From Paraclostridium ghonii (GTDB taxonomy: Bacteria; Bacillota; Clostridia; Peptostreptococcales; Peptostreptococcaceae), in the NCBI RefSeq assembly GCF_023653455.1, contig NZ_JAKEDR010000188.1, positions 1-6,076 of the forward strand: DNA of 6,076 nt. Direction: 5' to 3'. Below, piece by piece: positions 1 through 6,013 of this stretch. A program made the position numbers and the translations under genes. Position 1 is the first letter of the stretch. The number at the start of each line of letters is the position of its first letter. The notes under the pieces are model-generated. The model ran no database searches. It was not told where the DNA came from and worked only from the letters and a program-made list of their open reading frames with translations.

Positions 1-836
1 GTATTAAGTTAATAATGCCATCATTGATAGATACCTTAAATACCATAATTGCAGAAATACCAAATTACACTACTAAAATTGGATACCTTTTAAATAAACA
101 TTTATCTAACAATAATTCACTTAACAGTATTTTACCTCATATACAAACACATTTAGACTCCGCTTTAAAAAATGCTGTCAAAATGTTAAATACAATTTCA
201 TCTGATTTTTTAATTTATGTACTTAGTGTAACATCTATAGTTTTCAATACTATAATGGGTGTGATTTTATCTCTATATATACTTTGTGATAAAGAAAATA
301 TTTTAAAAAATTTAAAAAACTTGCTCTATGCATCCGTATCAAAAAAAAGAGCTAATGCAATAATTGAGTTTTTCGATATAATTAATAAAATATTTTACCA
401 TTATATCATAGGAAGCTTAATAGTTTCTTTAGTTGTGGGTTTAATAACATTCATTGCTTTTAAATTCTTTATAAACATAAGAGCAAGTTTATTCTTATCA
501 TTCATAGTATTTATAACTAATATGATACCTTATTTCGGTCCGTTTATAGGTGCTTTACTTCCTATACTTATGACTTTATCTTATAGTCCTATAAAAGCAC
601 TTTGGGTAGCAATATTTTTACTTATTCTTCAACAAATTGATGGTAACTTAATAGCTCCTAAAATTATGGGGGAGTTTATTGGCCTTCATCCTCTTTGGAT
701 AATTTGTTCTGTATTAATAGGTGGAGCTTTATTTGGATTAGTAGGAGTTTTCCTATCTGTCCCTGTTGCTGCTGTAATTAAAATATACTTAGATAAATAT
801 ATTGAAAAAAATTTAAATATATCAGAATCAGAATAG
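1..836 (+). CDS. AI-2E family transporter (PerM/TqsA-type permease), 5' end cut by the window edge
   Basis: This is the C-terminal part of a polytopic inner-membrane permease of the AI-2E family. Members have been linked to autoinducer-2 export (TqsA) or to Na+/H+ exchange; the substrate here cannot be told. The frame is open to the left edge (codons ATT AAG TTA ATA before the ATG at 15), and that ATG lies inside the usual family segment preceding an IPNY-like motif. The true start is therefore outside the window and roughly 80-100 residues are missing. Counting from the Met at 15, the family signatures are NMIPYFGPFIGALLP (169-183), QQIDGN (206-211) followed by GLHPLW (223-228), and GALFGLVGVFLSVP (237-250). 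Hydrophobic helices lie near residues 65-90, 131-152, 157-190, 194-206 and 228-258, with a soluble stretch at about 92-128. It converges on the minus-strand gene ending at 886. The family call is firm; function is inferred from the family only. Confidence 0.9.
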   Translation, partial: IKLIMPSLIDTLNTIIAEIPNYTTKIGYLLNKHLSNNNSLNSILPHIQTHLDSALKNAVKMLNTISSDFLIYVLSVTSIVFNTIMGVILSLYILCDKENILKNLKNLLYASVSKKRANAIIEFFDIINKIFYHYIIGSLIVSLVVGLITFIAFKFFINIRASLFLSFIVFITNMIPYFGPFIGALLPILMTLSYSPIKALWVAIFLLILQQIDGNLIAPKIMGEFIGLHPLWIICSVLIGGALFGLVGVFLSVPVAAVIKIYLDKYIEKNLNISESE

Positions 837-847
837 TATAAGTTAAA

Positions 848-883
848 AATAAAACGTCTAAATTTATATTTAGACGTTTTATT
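848..883. terminator. Bidirectional intrinsic terminator between convergent genes
   Basis: A perfect inverted repeat has arms AAAACGTCTAAAT (851-863) and ATTTAGACGTTTT (868-880) around a TTAT loop, and can be extended by three more A/T pairs to 848-883. It sits between the stop of the plus-strand permease (836) and the stop of the minus-strand gene (886-888). The plus-strand transcript ends the stem in TTTTATTAATT and the minus-strand transcript ends it in TTTTATTTTTAACTT. Both can therefore terminate here, with the better U-rich tail on the minus strand. Confidence 0.85.
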
Positions 884-885
884 AA

Positions 886-1497
886 TTATAAATATTTTAT
901 TAAGTTCTCTAGTTTCATATCAATTATTTTTACATTTTCATTAATAGACATCAATCTTTTTTCTTCAAAATTTTTATCTTGTGAAATTATCAATACTTCG
1001 GGCACTTCATAAAACGGTATTGTTGAGTTTAAAACTTTATTAGGCAAGTTTTTATACTTGCTCATCTTAAATACCTCTGTCAATTTGATATCTATAAGTT
1101 TTTGTTTTAATTTATTATCTTTATCTGTATATTCAATATATATATCATACTTATCTTTATCTATAGTTATATTTCTATAAAATCTTTTTATTTCATAACC
1201 TGAAGATTCCATCTTTAATGCTATTTCTGAGCCTAGTATAACTTTTAAAAGTTCTTTTCCTTTATATGTTTTGCCTCCATTTAAATAATATATACCTGAG
1301 CTATCTTTATATTCTCCATAAACTACATTACATGGATACTTTTTAAGAGTAAACTCTCTGCACATTTTCTTTAAAGTTTTCTTATGAGGAGACTTTATTA
1401 TTTTTCTTTTTTTAGAAAAAAACTTATTAAATTGCTGTTCTGTTGCACATCTAACCTGGCTCATTAAAACCAATATCTCCTTCTCCATACCTACCAT
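886..1497 (-). CDS. Uncharacterised protein, replication-relaxation-like / possible PD-(D/E)XK fold
   Basis: I do not recognise a specific named gene. The N-terminal ~75 residues look like a winged-helix domain: a helical start (EKEILVLMSQ), then RCATEQQFNKFF, a basic stretch (29-53) and a hairpin ending in GIYYLNGGK (68-76). The C-terminal half has E91 in a helix, D118 in KYDIYIEY, then D136-I-K138 in a strand, followed by KYKNL (147-151). That order is seen in replication-relaxation family proteins and fits the E...D...(D/E)xK pattern of the PD-(D/E)XK nuclease superfamily. The assignment rests on motif order alone, so activity is unproven. There is no signal peptide or membrane segment, so it should be cytosolic. 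The ATG at 1497 is preceded by AAGGAG with 9 bases of spacing; the alternative Met at 1488 has no comparable site. A TATAAT at 1540-1545 could be its -10, without a good -35. No partner gene adjoins it. Families of this kind are common on plasmids and integrative elements, so it may be a relic of one. Confidence 0.65.
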   Translation of the reverse strand: MVGMEKEILVLMSQVRCATEQQFNKFFSKKRKIIKSPHKKTLKKMCREFTLKKYPCNVVYGEYKDSSGIYYLNGGKTYKGKELLKVILGSEIALKMESSGYEIKRFYRNITIDKDKYDIYIEYTDKDNKLKQKLIDIKLTEVFKMSKYKNLPNKVLNSTIPFYEVPEVLIISQDKNFEEKRLMSINENVKIIDMKLENLIKYL

Positions 1498-1586
1498 TAT
1501 GCTATTCTCCTTGATGTATATTATGACAAGTCTTAATTTATTATATTAAACATATGCAATAAAATTTACACTTTAATAAAAAAAAA

Positions 1587-1650
1587 TTCGCTTCGCTCAT
1601 ATCGCCAACGACCTTGAAAATGCGGTCCGTTGCTCAAGTTTAGCAGTTGG
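1587..1650. other. GC-richer intergenic patch with an imperfect inverted repeat, no recognised identity
   Basis: This patch lies inside the 230-base gap between two minus-strand genes and is visibly richer in G and C than the A/T-rich flanks. It opens with a tandem TTCGC TTCGC (1587-1596). It then has an imperfect hairpin: CAACGACC (1606-1613) pairs with GGTCCGTTG (1624-1632), eight base pairs with one bulged C, around a 10-base loop. A competing pairing joins CTTGA (1613-1617) and TCAAG (1634-1638). An A9 run (1578-1586) on the left reads as T9 on the minus strand, but no stem abuts it directly. No frame here has both a plausible start and a ribosome site. It could be a remnant of a dispersed repeat, a decayed mobile-element end, or a small RNA; I cannot decide between these. 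Confidence 0.35.
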
Positions 1651-1698
1651 TATTATAACTTATACATAAATCAGATAATTTATAATACCTTAGTATAT

Positions 1699-1728
1699 AA
1701 AAAAGCATAGACATGTCTATGCTTTTTT
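1699..1728 (-). terminator. Intrinsic terminator of the marR-MATE operon
   Basis: A perfect 15+15 palindrome has core arms GCATAGACA and TGTCTATGC, flanked by A6 on the left and T on the right. Read on the minus strand it forms a stem ending in GCTTTTTTATATACTAA. Its first base is the first base of the stop codon of the MATE gene (TAA, complement of 1728-1730), so the hairpin begins directly at the end of translation. It separates the efflux operon from the downstream gene ending at 886. Confidence 0.9.
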
Positions 1729-3098
1729 TATACTGTTATTTCTTGTTCTTTTGATTCAATTTTTTTATAACTTTTTAATTCTTTATATAATACAATTGCA
1801 GTTATAAATGTTGTTAAAAAGTCTGCAACTGGTTGTGCATACCATACTCCATCTAATCCAAGGAATTTAGGTAATATTATTATCATAGGCATTAATAGTA
1901 TAACCTGTCTAAGTAAACTAAGAACCATAGCCATTTTAGCTTTTCCTATAGATTGTATATAATTCGATCCTGTTATAGATATTCCTATTATAGGTAACAT
2001 TAATAAATATATTTTAGCACCTCTTACTGATATTTCCATAAGTTTAGGATCTTTATTAAACATACCAACCATTACTTGTGGTATGGTTTGAATTATTAAC
2101 CATCCAGTTGTAAGTATTATTATAGATGCTAAAGCTGATAATTTAAAAGTTTTATTCGCTCTATCATATTGCTTTGCTCCAAAGTTAAATCCTATTATAG
2201 GTTGTGCTCCTTGATTTAATCCAAATATAGGCATTAAGAATATCATAGAAATAGATGATATGGTAGCCATTGCCCCTATAGCTAAGTCTCCTCCATAAGT
2301 TTTTAATGCATTGTTTGATATAACTTGAACTAAACTTGTAGCTATTTGCATTGCAAATGGTGCAGATCCTATAGCAAATATCTTCTTAACTAAAGAATTA
2401 TCTAGTTTTAAACTTGACTTACGAAATTTTAAGTTAGACCTTCCTCTTACATAATATAAGAATCCCCATGTGGCAGTTAGCATTTGTGATATAACAGTGG
2501 CTATAGCAGCACCTTGTATTCCTAAATTAAATTTAAATATTAAAATTGCATCTAAAATAACATTTGTTAAACATCCCACTATCATTATAGTTGCAGCTAA
2601 CTTAGGGTTTCCATCTCCTCTTATAGTATTATTTAATGTAAATCCTAAAATATTAAATGTGCTTCCAATTAAAATTATATATATATAATCTTTTGCATAT
2701 TGAAGAGTCACTTCGCTTGCTCCAAATGATTTAAGTATTGCATCTCCAAATAATATTCCTACTACACTTATTATAAGTCCCATAATAATCGATAGTGTTA
2801 TCGCATTTCCTATAATTTTCTCTGCATCATCTTTTTTACCTTGACCTAGCTTTATAGATATATTAGTTGTAGCTCCTATTCCTACAAGCATAGAAAATGC
2901 TAGTATTATTGTCATAATAGGTAAACATATTCCAACTCCAGTTATTGCAAGTGGACCTACGTCATGTATATTACCAATAAATATTCTATCTACTACATTA
3001 TATAATGCATTTACTAGCATTCCTATAATTGCAGGAACAGAATATGTTAATAAAAGTCTAGGTATTGAATTATTTCTCAACGCTTGTTCATTTTTCAT
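1728..3098 (-). CDS. MATE family multidrug efflux transporter (MepA-like)
   Basis: This is a cation-coupled membrane exporter of the multidrug and toxic compound extrusion family, 456 residues with about 12 predicted membrane helices in two homologous halves, full length for the family. Visible signatures are the N-terminal VVDRIFIGNI (35-44), RGDGNPKLA (160-168) after helix 4-5, and NVILDAILIF (179-188) with Asp183 in the helix, followed by GIQGAAIATVISQ (193-205). The second half has GLNQGAQPIIGFNFGAKQYDRA (293-314), the standard motif of the MepA-like branch. The start is supported by AAAGGAGGA seven bases upstream. The gene begins 13 bases after the marR stop codon, and its ribosome site overlaps that stop, which suggests translational coupling. 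Co-transcription with a MarR repressor matches the mepR-mepA layout of Staphylococcus aureus and implies induction by a repressor ligand. The actual drug or metabolite substrate cannot be inferred. Confidence 0.93.
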   Translation of the reverse strand: MKNEQALRNNSIPRLLLTYSVPAIIGMLVNALYNVVDRIFIGNIHDVGPLAITGVGICLPIMTIILAFSMLVGIGATTNISIKLGQGKKDDAEKIIGNAITLSIIMGLIISVVGILFGDAILKSFGASEVTLQYAKDYIYIILIGSTFNILGFTLNNTIRGDGNPKLAATIMIVGCLTNVILDAILIFKFNLGIQGAAIATVISQMLTATWGFLYYVRGRSNLKFRKSSLKLDNSLVKKIFAIGSAPFAMQIATSLVQVISNNALKTYGGDLAIGAMATISSISMIFLMPIFGLNQGAQPIIGFNFGAKQYDRANKTFKLSALASIIILTTGWLIIQTIPQVMVGMFNKDPKLMEISVRGAKIYLLMLPIIGISITGSNYIQSIGKAKMAMVLSLLRQVILLMPMIIILPKFLGLDGVWYAQPVADFLTTFITAIVLYKELKSYKKIESKEQEITV

Positions 3099-3104
3099 AT
3101 CTTG

Positions 3105-3113
3105 TCCTCCTTT
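3105..3113 (-). promoter_or_regulatory. Ribosome binding site of the MATE gene, overlapping the marR stop codon
   Basis: On the minus strand AAAGGAGGA lies seven bases (counted from GGAGG) before the MATE ATG. Its first two A residues belong to the marR TAA stop codon (3114-3112). A ribosome finishing marR therefore sits on the exporter's Shine-Dalgarno, an arrangement that favours translational coupling. Confidence 0.85.
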
Positions 3114-3531
3114 ATATTGTCATACATATTTTTTGTAAAAGAATTTTCACTAATTCGCTTTCTTTATCTGTTAAGTTATATGTTATATGAATTTCCCATT
3201 TTAACATAACTTCATATAAACTTTCTTTGATATCCTTACCTTTATCAGTTAAATATAGCTTATAAGCTCTTTTATCAACTTCATCTTTTTCTCTTGTTAA
3301 AAAGCCTTCTTCCTCTAGCTTTTTTATAGCCCTTGCAGTTGTTCCTTTGTCTATATTAAGAGTTTCTGCAAGGTCTTCTTGACTTCTTCCGTCTCCTCTA
3401 TATAGTTCTAGTAAAAACATAAATTGCCCAGGCCCAACTCCTAAACCACTTAATTCTTTTGATATGAAAGCTCCTCCCTTTCTATGAATTTGAGAGATAT
3501 ACCTTCCAATATAATTACAATCTTTTTTCAC
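3112..3531 (-). CDS. MarR family transcriptional regulator of the adjacent MATE exporter (GTG start)
   Basis: This is a dimeric winged-helix repressor of 139 residues, typical for MarR and the same length as S. aureus MepR. The N-terminal and C-terminal helices (5-28, 100-137) would form the dimer interface. The DNA-binding part runs from about 36 to 96: helix SQEDLAETLNI (50-60), recognition helix from DKGTTARAIKKLEEEGF (61-77), and a wing containing the conserved D-K-R triplet (86-88) before YKLYLTDKG. The start codon is GTG at 3531, eight bases after an AGGGGG ribosome site. An ATG two bases further upstream (3533) is followed at once by TGA in another frame, and an in-frame TAG lies at 3546-3544, so GTG is the only reasonable start. 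The gene is first in an operon with the MATE exporter. Two dyads around its own promoter suggest autorepression relieved by ligand binding; the ligand is unknown. Confidence 0.92.
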   Translation of the reverse strand: MKKDCNYIGRYISQIHRKGGAFISKELSGLGVGPGQFMFLLELYRGDGRSQEDLAETLNIDKGTTARAIKKLEEEGFLTREKDEVDKRAYKLYLTDKGKDIKESLYEVMLKWEIHITYNLTDKESELVKILLQKICMTI

Positions 3532-3538
3532 ATTTAAA

Positions 3539-3545
3539 TCCCCCT
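3539..3545 (-). promoter_or_regulatory. Ribosome binding site of marR, decides the GTG start
   Basis: AGGGGGA on the minus strand is spaced eight bases from the GTG at 3531. It abuts a perfect 12-base palindrome CTATCATGATAG (3544-3555) in the leader, which could form a weak hairpin next to the ribosome site. Confidence 0.7.
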
Positions 3546-3564
3546 ATCATGATAGATAGCATTA

Positions 3565-3590
3565 AAAATAGTTGCAATAACAACTAATTT
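3565..3590. promoter_or_regulatory. Putative MarR operator O1, over the predicted transcription start
   Basis: The inverted repeat AAAATAGTTG (3565-3574) / CAACTAATTT (3581-3590) has six bases between the arms and one mismatch in ten pairs. It matches the second dyad at 3601-3626 in form (AAAATAGTTGC-N5-CAACTANTTT) and lies just downstream of the -10 box, covering the expected start site near 3584. Binding of the MarR dimer here would block initiation. The dyad is seen directly; the protein bound is inferred from position and symmetry. Confidence 0.75.
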
Positions 3591-3619
3591 AGTATACACC
3601 AAAATAGTTGCTGTTGCAA
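3591..3619 (-). promoter_or_regulatory. Sigma-A type promoter of the marR-MATE operon
   Basis: On the minus strand a -35 TTGCAA (3619-3614) and a -10 TATACT (3596-3591) are separated by exactly 17 bases, with the start expected near 3584 and a leader of about 50 bases. The -35 box lies inside operator O2 and the start site inside operator O1, as expected for an autorepressed operon. Confidence 0.75.
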
Positions 3620-3626
3620 CTATTTT
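3601..3626. promoter_or_regulatory. Putative MarR operator O2, over the -35 region
   Basis: This is a perfect inverted repeat, AAAATAGTTGC (3601-3611) / GCAACTATTTT (3616-3626), with four bases between the arms. It shares its first 11 bases with O1 and its centre is 36 bp from the O1 centre. It covers the -35 box and half the spacer. It is the more symmetric of the two sites and so may be the higher-affinity one. Confidence 0.8.
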
Positions 3627-3629
3627 TCT

Positions 3630-3670
3630 ACAAATAAAAAACTACATAAAATATGCAGTTTTTTATTTGT
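3630..3670 (-). terminator. Intrinsic terminator of the 545-residue membrane protein gene
   Basis: A long hairpin has arms 3630-3647 and 3653-3670, 18 pairs around a five-base loop. The only non-Watson-Crick position becomes a G-U pair when read as minus-strand RNA, which fixes the direction. The 3' arm carries T6 (GTAGTTTTTTATTTG). It begins 18 bases after the stop codon at 3689 and ends just before operator O2, insulating the efflux operon from read-through. Confidence 0.85.
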
Positions 3671-3688
3671 TATATTTACTTTTTGGGT

Positions 3689-5326
3689 TTAACTTTTTTC
3701 AGCTTTCGCTTGATTTATACTAATATTATCAAATTCAATTGCTTCTATCAACCCTTTTTGTTCTTTATCATAACCTATTTGTACAGTATCTCCTTCTTTT
3801 GTTAAAGGAACCTTCTGTGAAACTTTAGAAGTTACAACAAATATAGCATCATTAACCCCTTCTAGTGTAAAGTAATATGAAGTATTTCCATCTAGTACAT
3901 CTGAGTTTATTCTTTGTACCACACCCGTAGTAACCTGTTTTGTATTATCATTTGCAAGTTCTACTTTGTTTCCTTTTGATTTTAATTGCTCTCTATAACT
4001 TCTTAAAGCTTCATCCTTAGTATCTCCAATTCCAACTATATTGAAATCTTCTACAGAAACAAATGCAACCATTTTAACTAATCCTGCTTTGTCTTTTAAA
4101 GACATTACATATGTAGGTTTCCCTAGTATATTATAAACTACAGGGAATGTAGCTTCGTAATTTTTCTCTTGGACTTTACCAGTTGCAGATACCATGGCTG
4201 CGGTTTCTGTTGCACCTGGTTGTTTATAAAGTCTAGCTTCTTTTGTCCTAGTATCAATTAATATAAATCCAATAGTTGAGTCGTCTGCACCCGCTGAAGT
4301 TATACCTGTATACCAATATGATTTTCCATCATCACCATATACTAATGATGTCCCTTCTGTAGCTACTAATACTCCTTTTTCTGATATAACTGCATTTAAG
4401 AATCCATTTACATATTTACCCCAATCATTTATTTGATTAACCATAAATTCCTCTGGTTGTATTCTATCTATCCATTTTGGAGCATTTTTTAAATCATAAC
4501 TTTTAACTTCACCTGTTTGAGTATCTACAGTAGCTATTCCTATAGCATTTTTGCCTCCATATCCAATAGCATTTTCATACAATGAAACTACCCAATATGG
4601 TTTTCCTGAATCATCTACCTCTAATGTAAAATCAGTCATTCCTACATTAGTATATCCTTTTAAATACATATGTCTTTTTAAATCTTGATGTAAATAAGCT
4701 TCTGGTTGATATACTATTTTTATAGGCTTTCCATTAACTTCCTGAACAAGCCTAACATCTTGCGGATTACTAGCAGATACTCTTACATATCCACTTGTAC
4801 CTTTTATATTAGTAATCCACTTTATTGCATCTCTATGTACTAATGGTGCTACCCAACATAATTCCCCATCTACATTTTGAATATGAAACTTTCCAAGTTT
4901 TGATACGCTACCTATAGCAGGTACTTCTCCTAACTTTTTGTCACCTAGCTTCATAGCCATATCTTCGTCTACTAATCTAATTTCATTTGAATTTACAGGA
5001 CTCACATCTTTTGCAAAATTGCTTTCTTTAACGTTTCCAAGTAAATTTCTATATGCTTTTGAGTGTATTATAGGTGATGATGTTAAAAATGGGACAATAA
5101 TAATATAAGCTATTAGTATTGCTGCTATCGAAAAATTTCTTTTAGCTAATTTAGAAGCCTTATTCCCTTTGTCAAACATCATGTCTAACACTCCAGCTAC
5201 AACGAAAAATATAACTAATGTTGAAAATAGCGATGTAAAGTCTAGTTTAAGCACAGGTAATTTTATTATTGCATATATTGCGACTATTACTAAGGCTATT
5301 CCATAAGTTTTTAAATTTTTTTTCAT
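3689..5326 (-). CDS. Membrane-anchored protein with four repeat units and a C-terminal beta-rich domain, function unknown
   Basis: I do not recognise a named family. The N-terminus has three hydrophobic helices (about 8-26, 33-51, 65-83). The basic loop between helices 2 and 3 (KGNKASKLAKRN) should stay inside, which places residues ~85-545 on the outer face of the membrane. That region contains a recurring unit, roughly D-G-K-P-Y-W-V-x-S-L, then about 20-25 residues, then an isoleucine/valine-rich strand with a VDTQTGE-like turn. Copies centre on W158, W245 (turn at D268), W338 (turn at D358) and Y406. The pattern resembles PepSY-type beta repeats. A last segment (about 463-535) is beta-rich with a short OB-like look (GVVQRI, YYFTLEG, EGDTVQIGY). 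There is no sortase motif. The ATG at 5326 is preceded by GGAAGGAG with six bases of spacing. It appears to be a single-gene unit with its own terminator. A cell-envelope role is plausible but is inferred from topology only. Confidence 0.85.
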   Translation of the reverse strand: MKKNLKTYGIALVIVAIYAIIKLPVLKLDFTSLFSTLVIFFVVAGVLDMMFDKGNKASKLAKRNFSIAAILIAYIIIVPFLTSSPIIHSKAYRNLLGNVKESNFAKDVSPVNSNEIRLVDEDMAMKLGDKKLGEVPAIGSVSKLGKFHIQNVDGELCWVAPLVHRDAIKWITNIKGTSGYVRVSASNPQDVRLVQEVNGKPIKIVYQPEAYLHQDLKRHMYLKGYTNVGMTDFTLEVDDSGKPYWVVSLYENAIGYGGKNAIGIATVDTQTGEVKSYDLKNAPKWIDRIQPEEFMVNQINDWGKYVNGFLNAVISEKGVLVATEGTSLVYGDDGKSYWYTGITSAGADDSTIGFILIDTRTKEARLYKQPGATETAAMVSATGKVQEKNYEATFPVVYNILGKPTYVMSLKDKAGLVKMVAFVSVEDFNIVGIGDTKDEALRSYREQLKSKGNKVELANDNTKQVTTGVVQRINSDVLDGNTSYYFTLEGVNDAIFVVTSKVSQKVPLTKEGDTVQIGYDKEQKGLIEAIEFDNISINQAKAEKS

Positions 5327-5376
5327 TTATTACTCCTTCCTAATTTTAAAAATATTTGTAATATTTGCTAATACTA

Positions 5377-5382
5377 ATTATA
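5377..5382 (-). promoter_or_regulatory. Possible -10 box for the 545-residue protein gene
   Basis: A perfect TATAAT on the minus strand lies about 50 bases before the ATG at 5326, downstream of the neighbour's terminator. The -35 at 17 bases (TTTATT) is poor. An alternative pair, TTTACA-N16-TAGTAT, overlaps it. A promoter is needed somewhere in this gap, but the exact one is uncertain. Confidence 0.35.
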
Positions 5383-5402
5383 ACCATTTTTTGTAAAAAA
5401 AT

Positions 5403-5432
5403 AAACACTACCTAGAATTCTAGGTAGTGTTT
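5403..5432 (-). terminator. Intrinsic terminator of the papain-like protein gene
   Basis: A perfect 30-base palindrome has arms AAACACTACCTAGAA and TTCTAGGTAGTGTTT. On the minus strand the stem is followed by TTTATTTTTTTAC, a strong U-rich tail. It starts five bases after the stop codon (5438-5440). Confidence 0.9.
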
Positions 5433-5437
5433 TTCTT

Positions 5438-6001
5438 TTATACACTACTCAAACTATATTCAAATATTTTTTCTCTTACTCTATATTCACTTAATAATCC
5501 TTCATACTCTAGGGTTAAATCTTTATGATTGAAAAAGTCATTTGGCTTAATTGCACATGCGGGTTTTTCAAATAAATTTATACCACTATCCTCTAACATT
5601 GCTGCTACAAAGTGAGAGCACACATATTTATTCTCAGCTTCTCTAGGTTTATTTCTAGATAAATATAAAAGTGCTAAAACATCATAATCATATTTGTCTC
5701 TGTTTACGCTTATATTTAATATATTTTTATATAAATTGTTATATTTTTCATTAGTCACATATAATGAGTATACCCTACATCTAGTATTTGTCTTTATAGC
5801 GTATAACCCTTCATTTATGTTTTCCTCAACAAAGCCTGCAAATAAAGGTGTTTTGGGATTTAATCGTCCAAATGAATACATAGGTCTTAAATACTCATTA
5901 AGAGCTATAGATACGTGTGCATAAGGAGTTTTAGATATACTTTTTATTAAGTAAGAAAGAGCAGTTCCAGTATATGTTGTTATTATATATATCTTCTGCA
6001 T
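5438..6001 (-). CDS. Permuted papain-like (NlpC/P60, YiiX-like) cysteine hydrolase family protein
   Basis: The protein has 187 residues from the preferred start. It has the circularly permuted NlpC/P60 (YiiX/LRAT-like) arrangement: the histidine motif PYAHVSIAL comes first (His at residue 29 from this start) and the cysteine motif YVCSHFVAAML later (Cys at residue 128), with a conserved-looking MYSFGRLNP and GGFV-like segment between. Proteins of this fold act as thiol hydrolases or acyltransferases on amide or ester bonds, including peptidoglycan peptides or lipids; the substrate here is unknown. There is no signal peptide or membrane helix, so it is probably cytosolic. The frame stays open to an ATG at 6049, which would add 16 residues (IINIIINQ-like). 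That ATG lacks a ribosome site, whereas the ATG at 6001 follows a G7 run five bases upstream. The third catalytic residue is not assignable by eye. It ends directly at a terminator and appears monocistronic. Confidence 0.75.
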   Translation of the reverse strand: MQKIYIITTYTGTALSYLIKSISKTPYAHVSIALNEYLRPMYSFGRLNPKTPLFAGFVEENINEGLYAIKTNTRCRVYSLYVTNEKYNNLYKNILNISVNRDKYDYDVLALLYLSRNKPREAENKYVCSHFVAAMLEDSGINLFEKPACAIKPNDFFNHKDLTLEYEGLLSEYRVREKIFEYSLSSV

Positions 6002-6006
6002 TTTTT

Positions 6007-6013
6007 CCCCCCC
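6007..6013 (-). promoter_or_regulatory. G7 ribosome binding site that sets the start of the papain-like protein at 6001
   Basis: The minus strand reads TTGGGGGGGAAAAA before ATG. The G7 run is the only purine-rich Shine-Dalgarno-like element in the region, and it lies five bases from the ATG at 6001, which argues against the longer start at 6049. A homopolymer this long in such an AT-rich genome is unusual. Confidence 0.55.

Noticed and set aside
15..836. The ATG at 15 as the true start of the permease
   Set aside because: The frame stays open upstream to the window edge, no ribosome site precedes it, and the family is longer at the N-terminus, so this Met is internal.
1540..1545. TATAAT as the promoter of the gene at 886-1497
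   Set aside because: The hexamer is perfect but no -35 with three or more strong matches lies 16-18 bases upstream. In sequence this AT-rich such a hexamer is frequent, so it is mentioned only in the gene entry.
1578..1632. A minus-strand intrinsic terminator using the T9 run
   Set aside because: The only stem nearby (1606-1632) is about 20 bases from the T run and is bulged, so it does not meet the usual stem-then-U layout.
2470..2688. 72-codon open frame on the plus strand
   Set aside because: It lies wholly inside the MATE gene on the other strand, has no ribosome site, and its residues mirror the repetitive hydrophobic codons of that gene. It is a shadow frame.
5694..5924. 76-codon open frame on the plus strand
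   Set aside because: It is antisense within the papain-like protein gene, with no ribosome site or recognisable domain.
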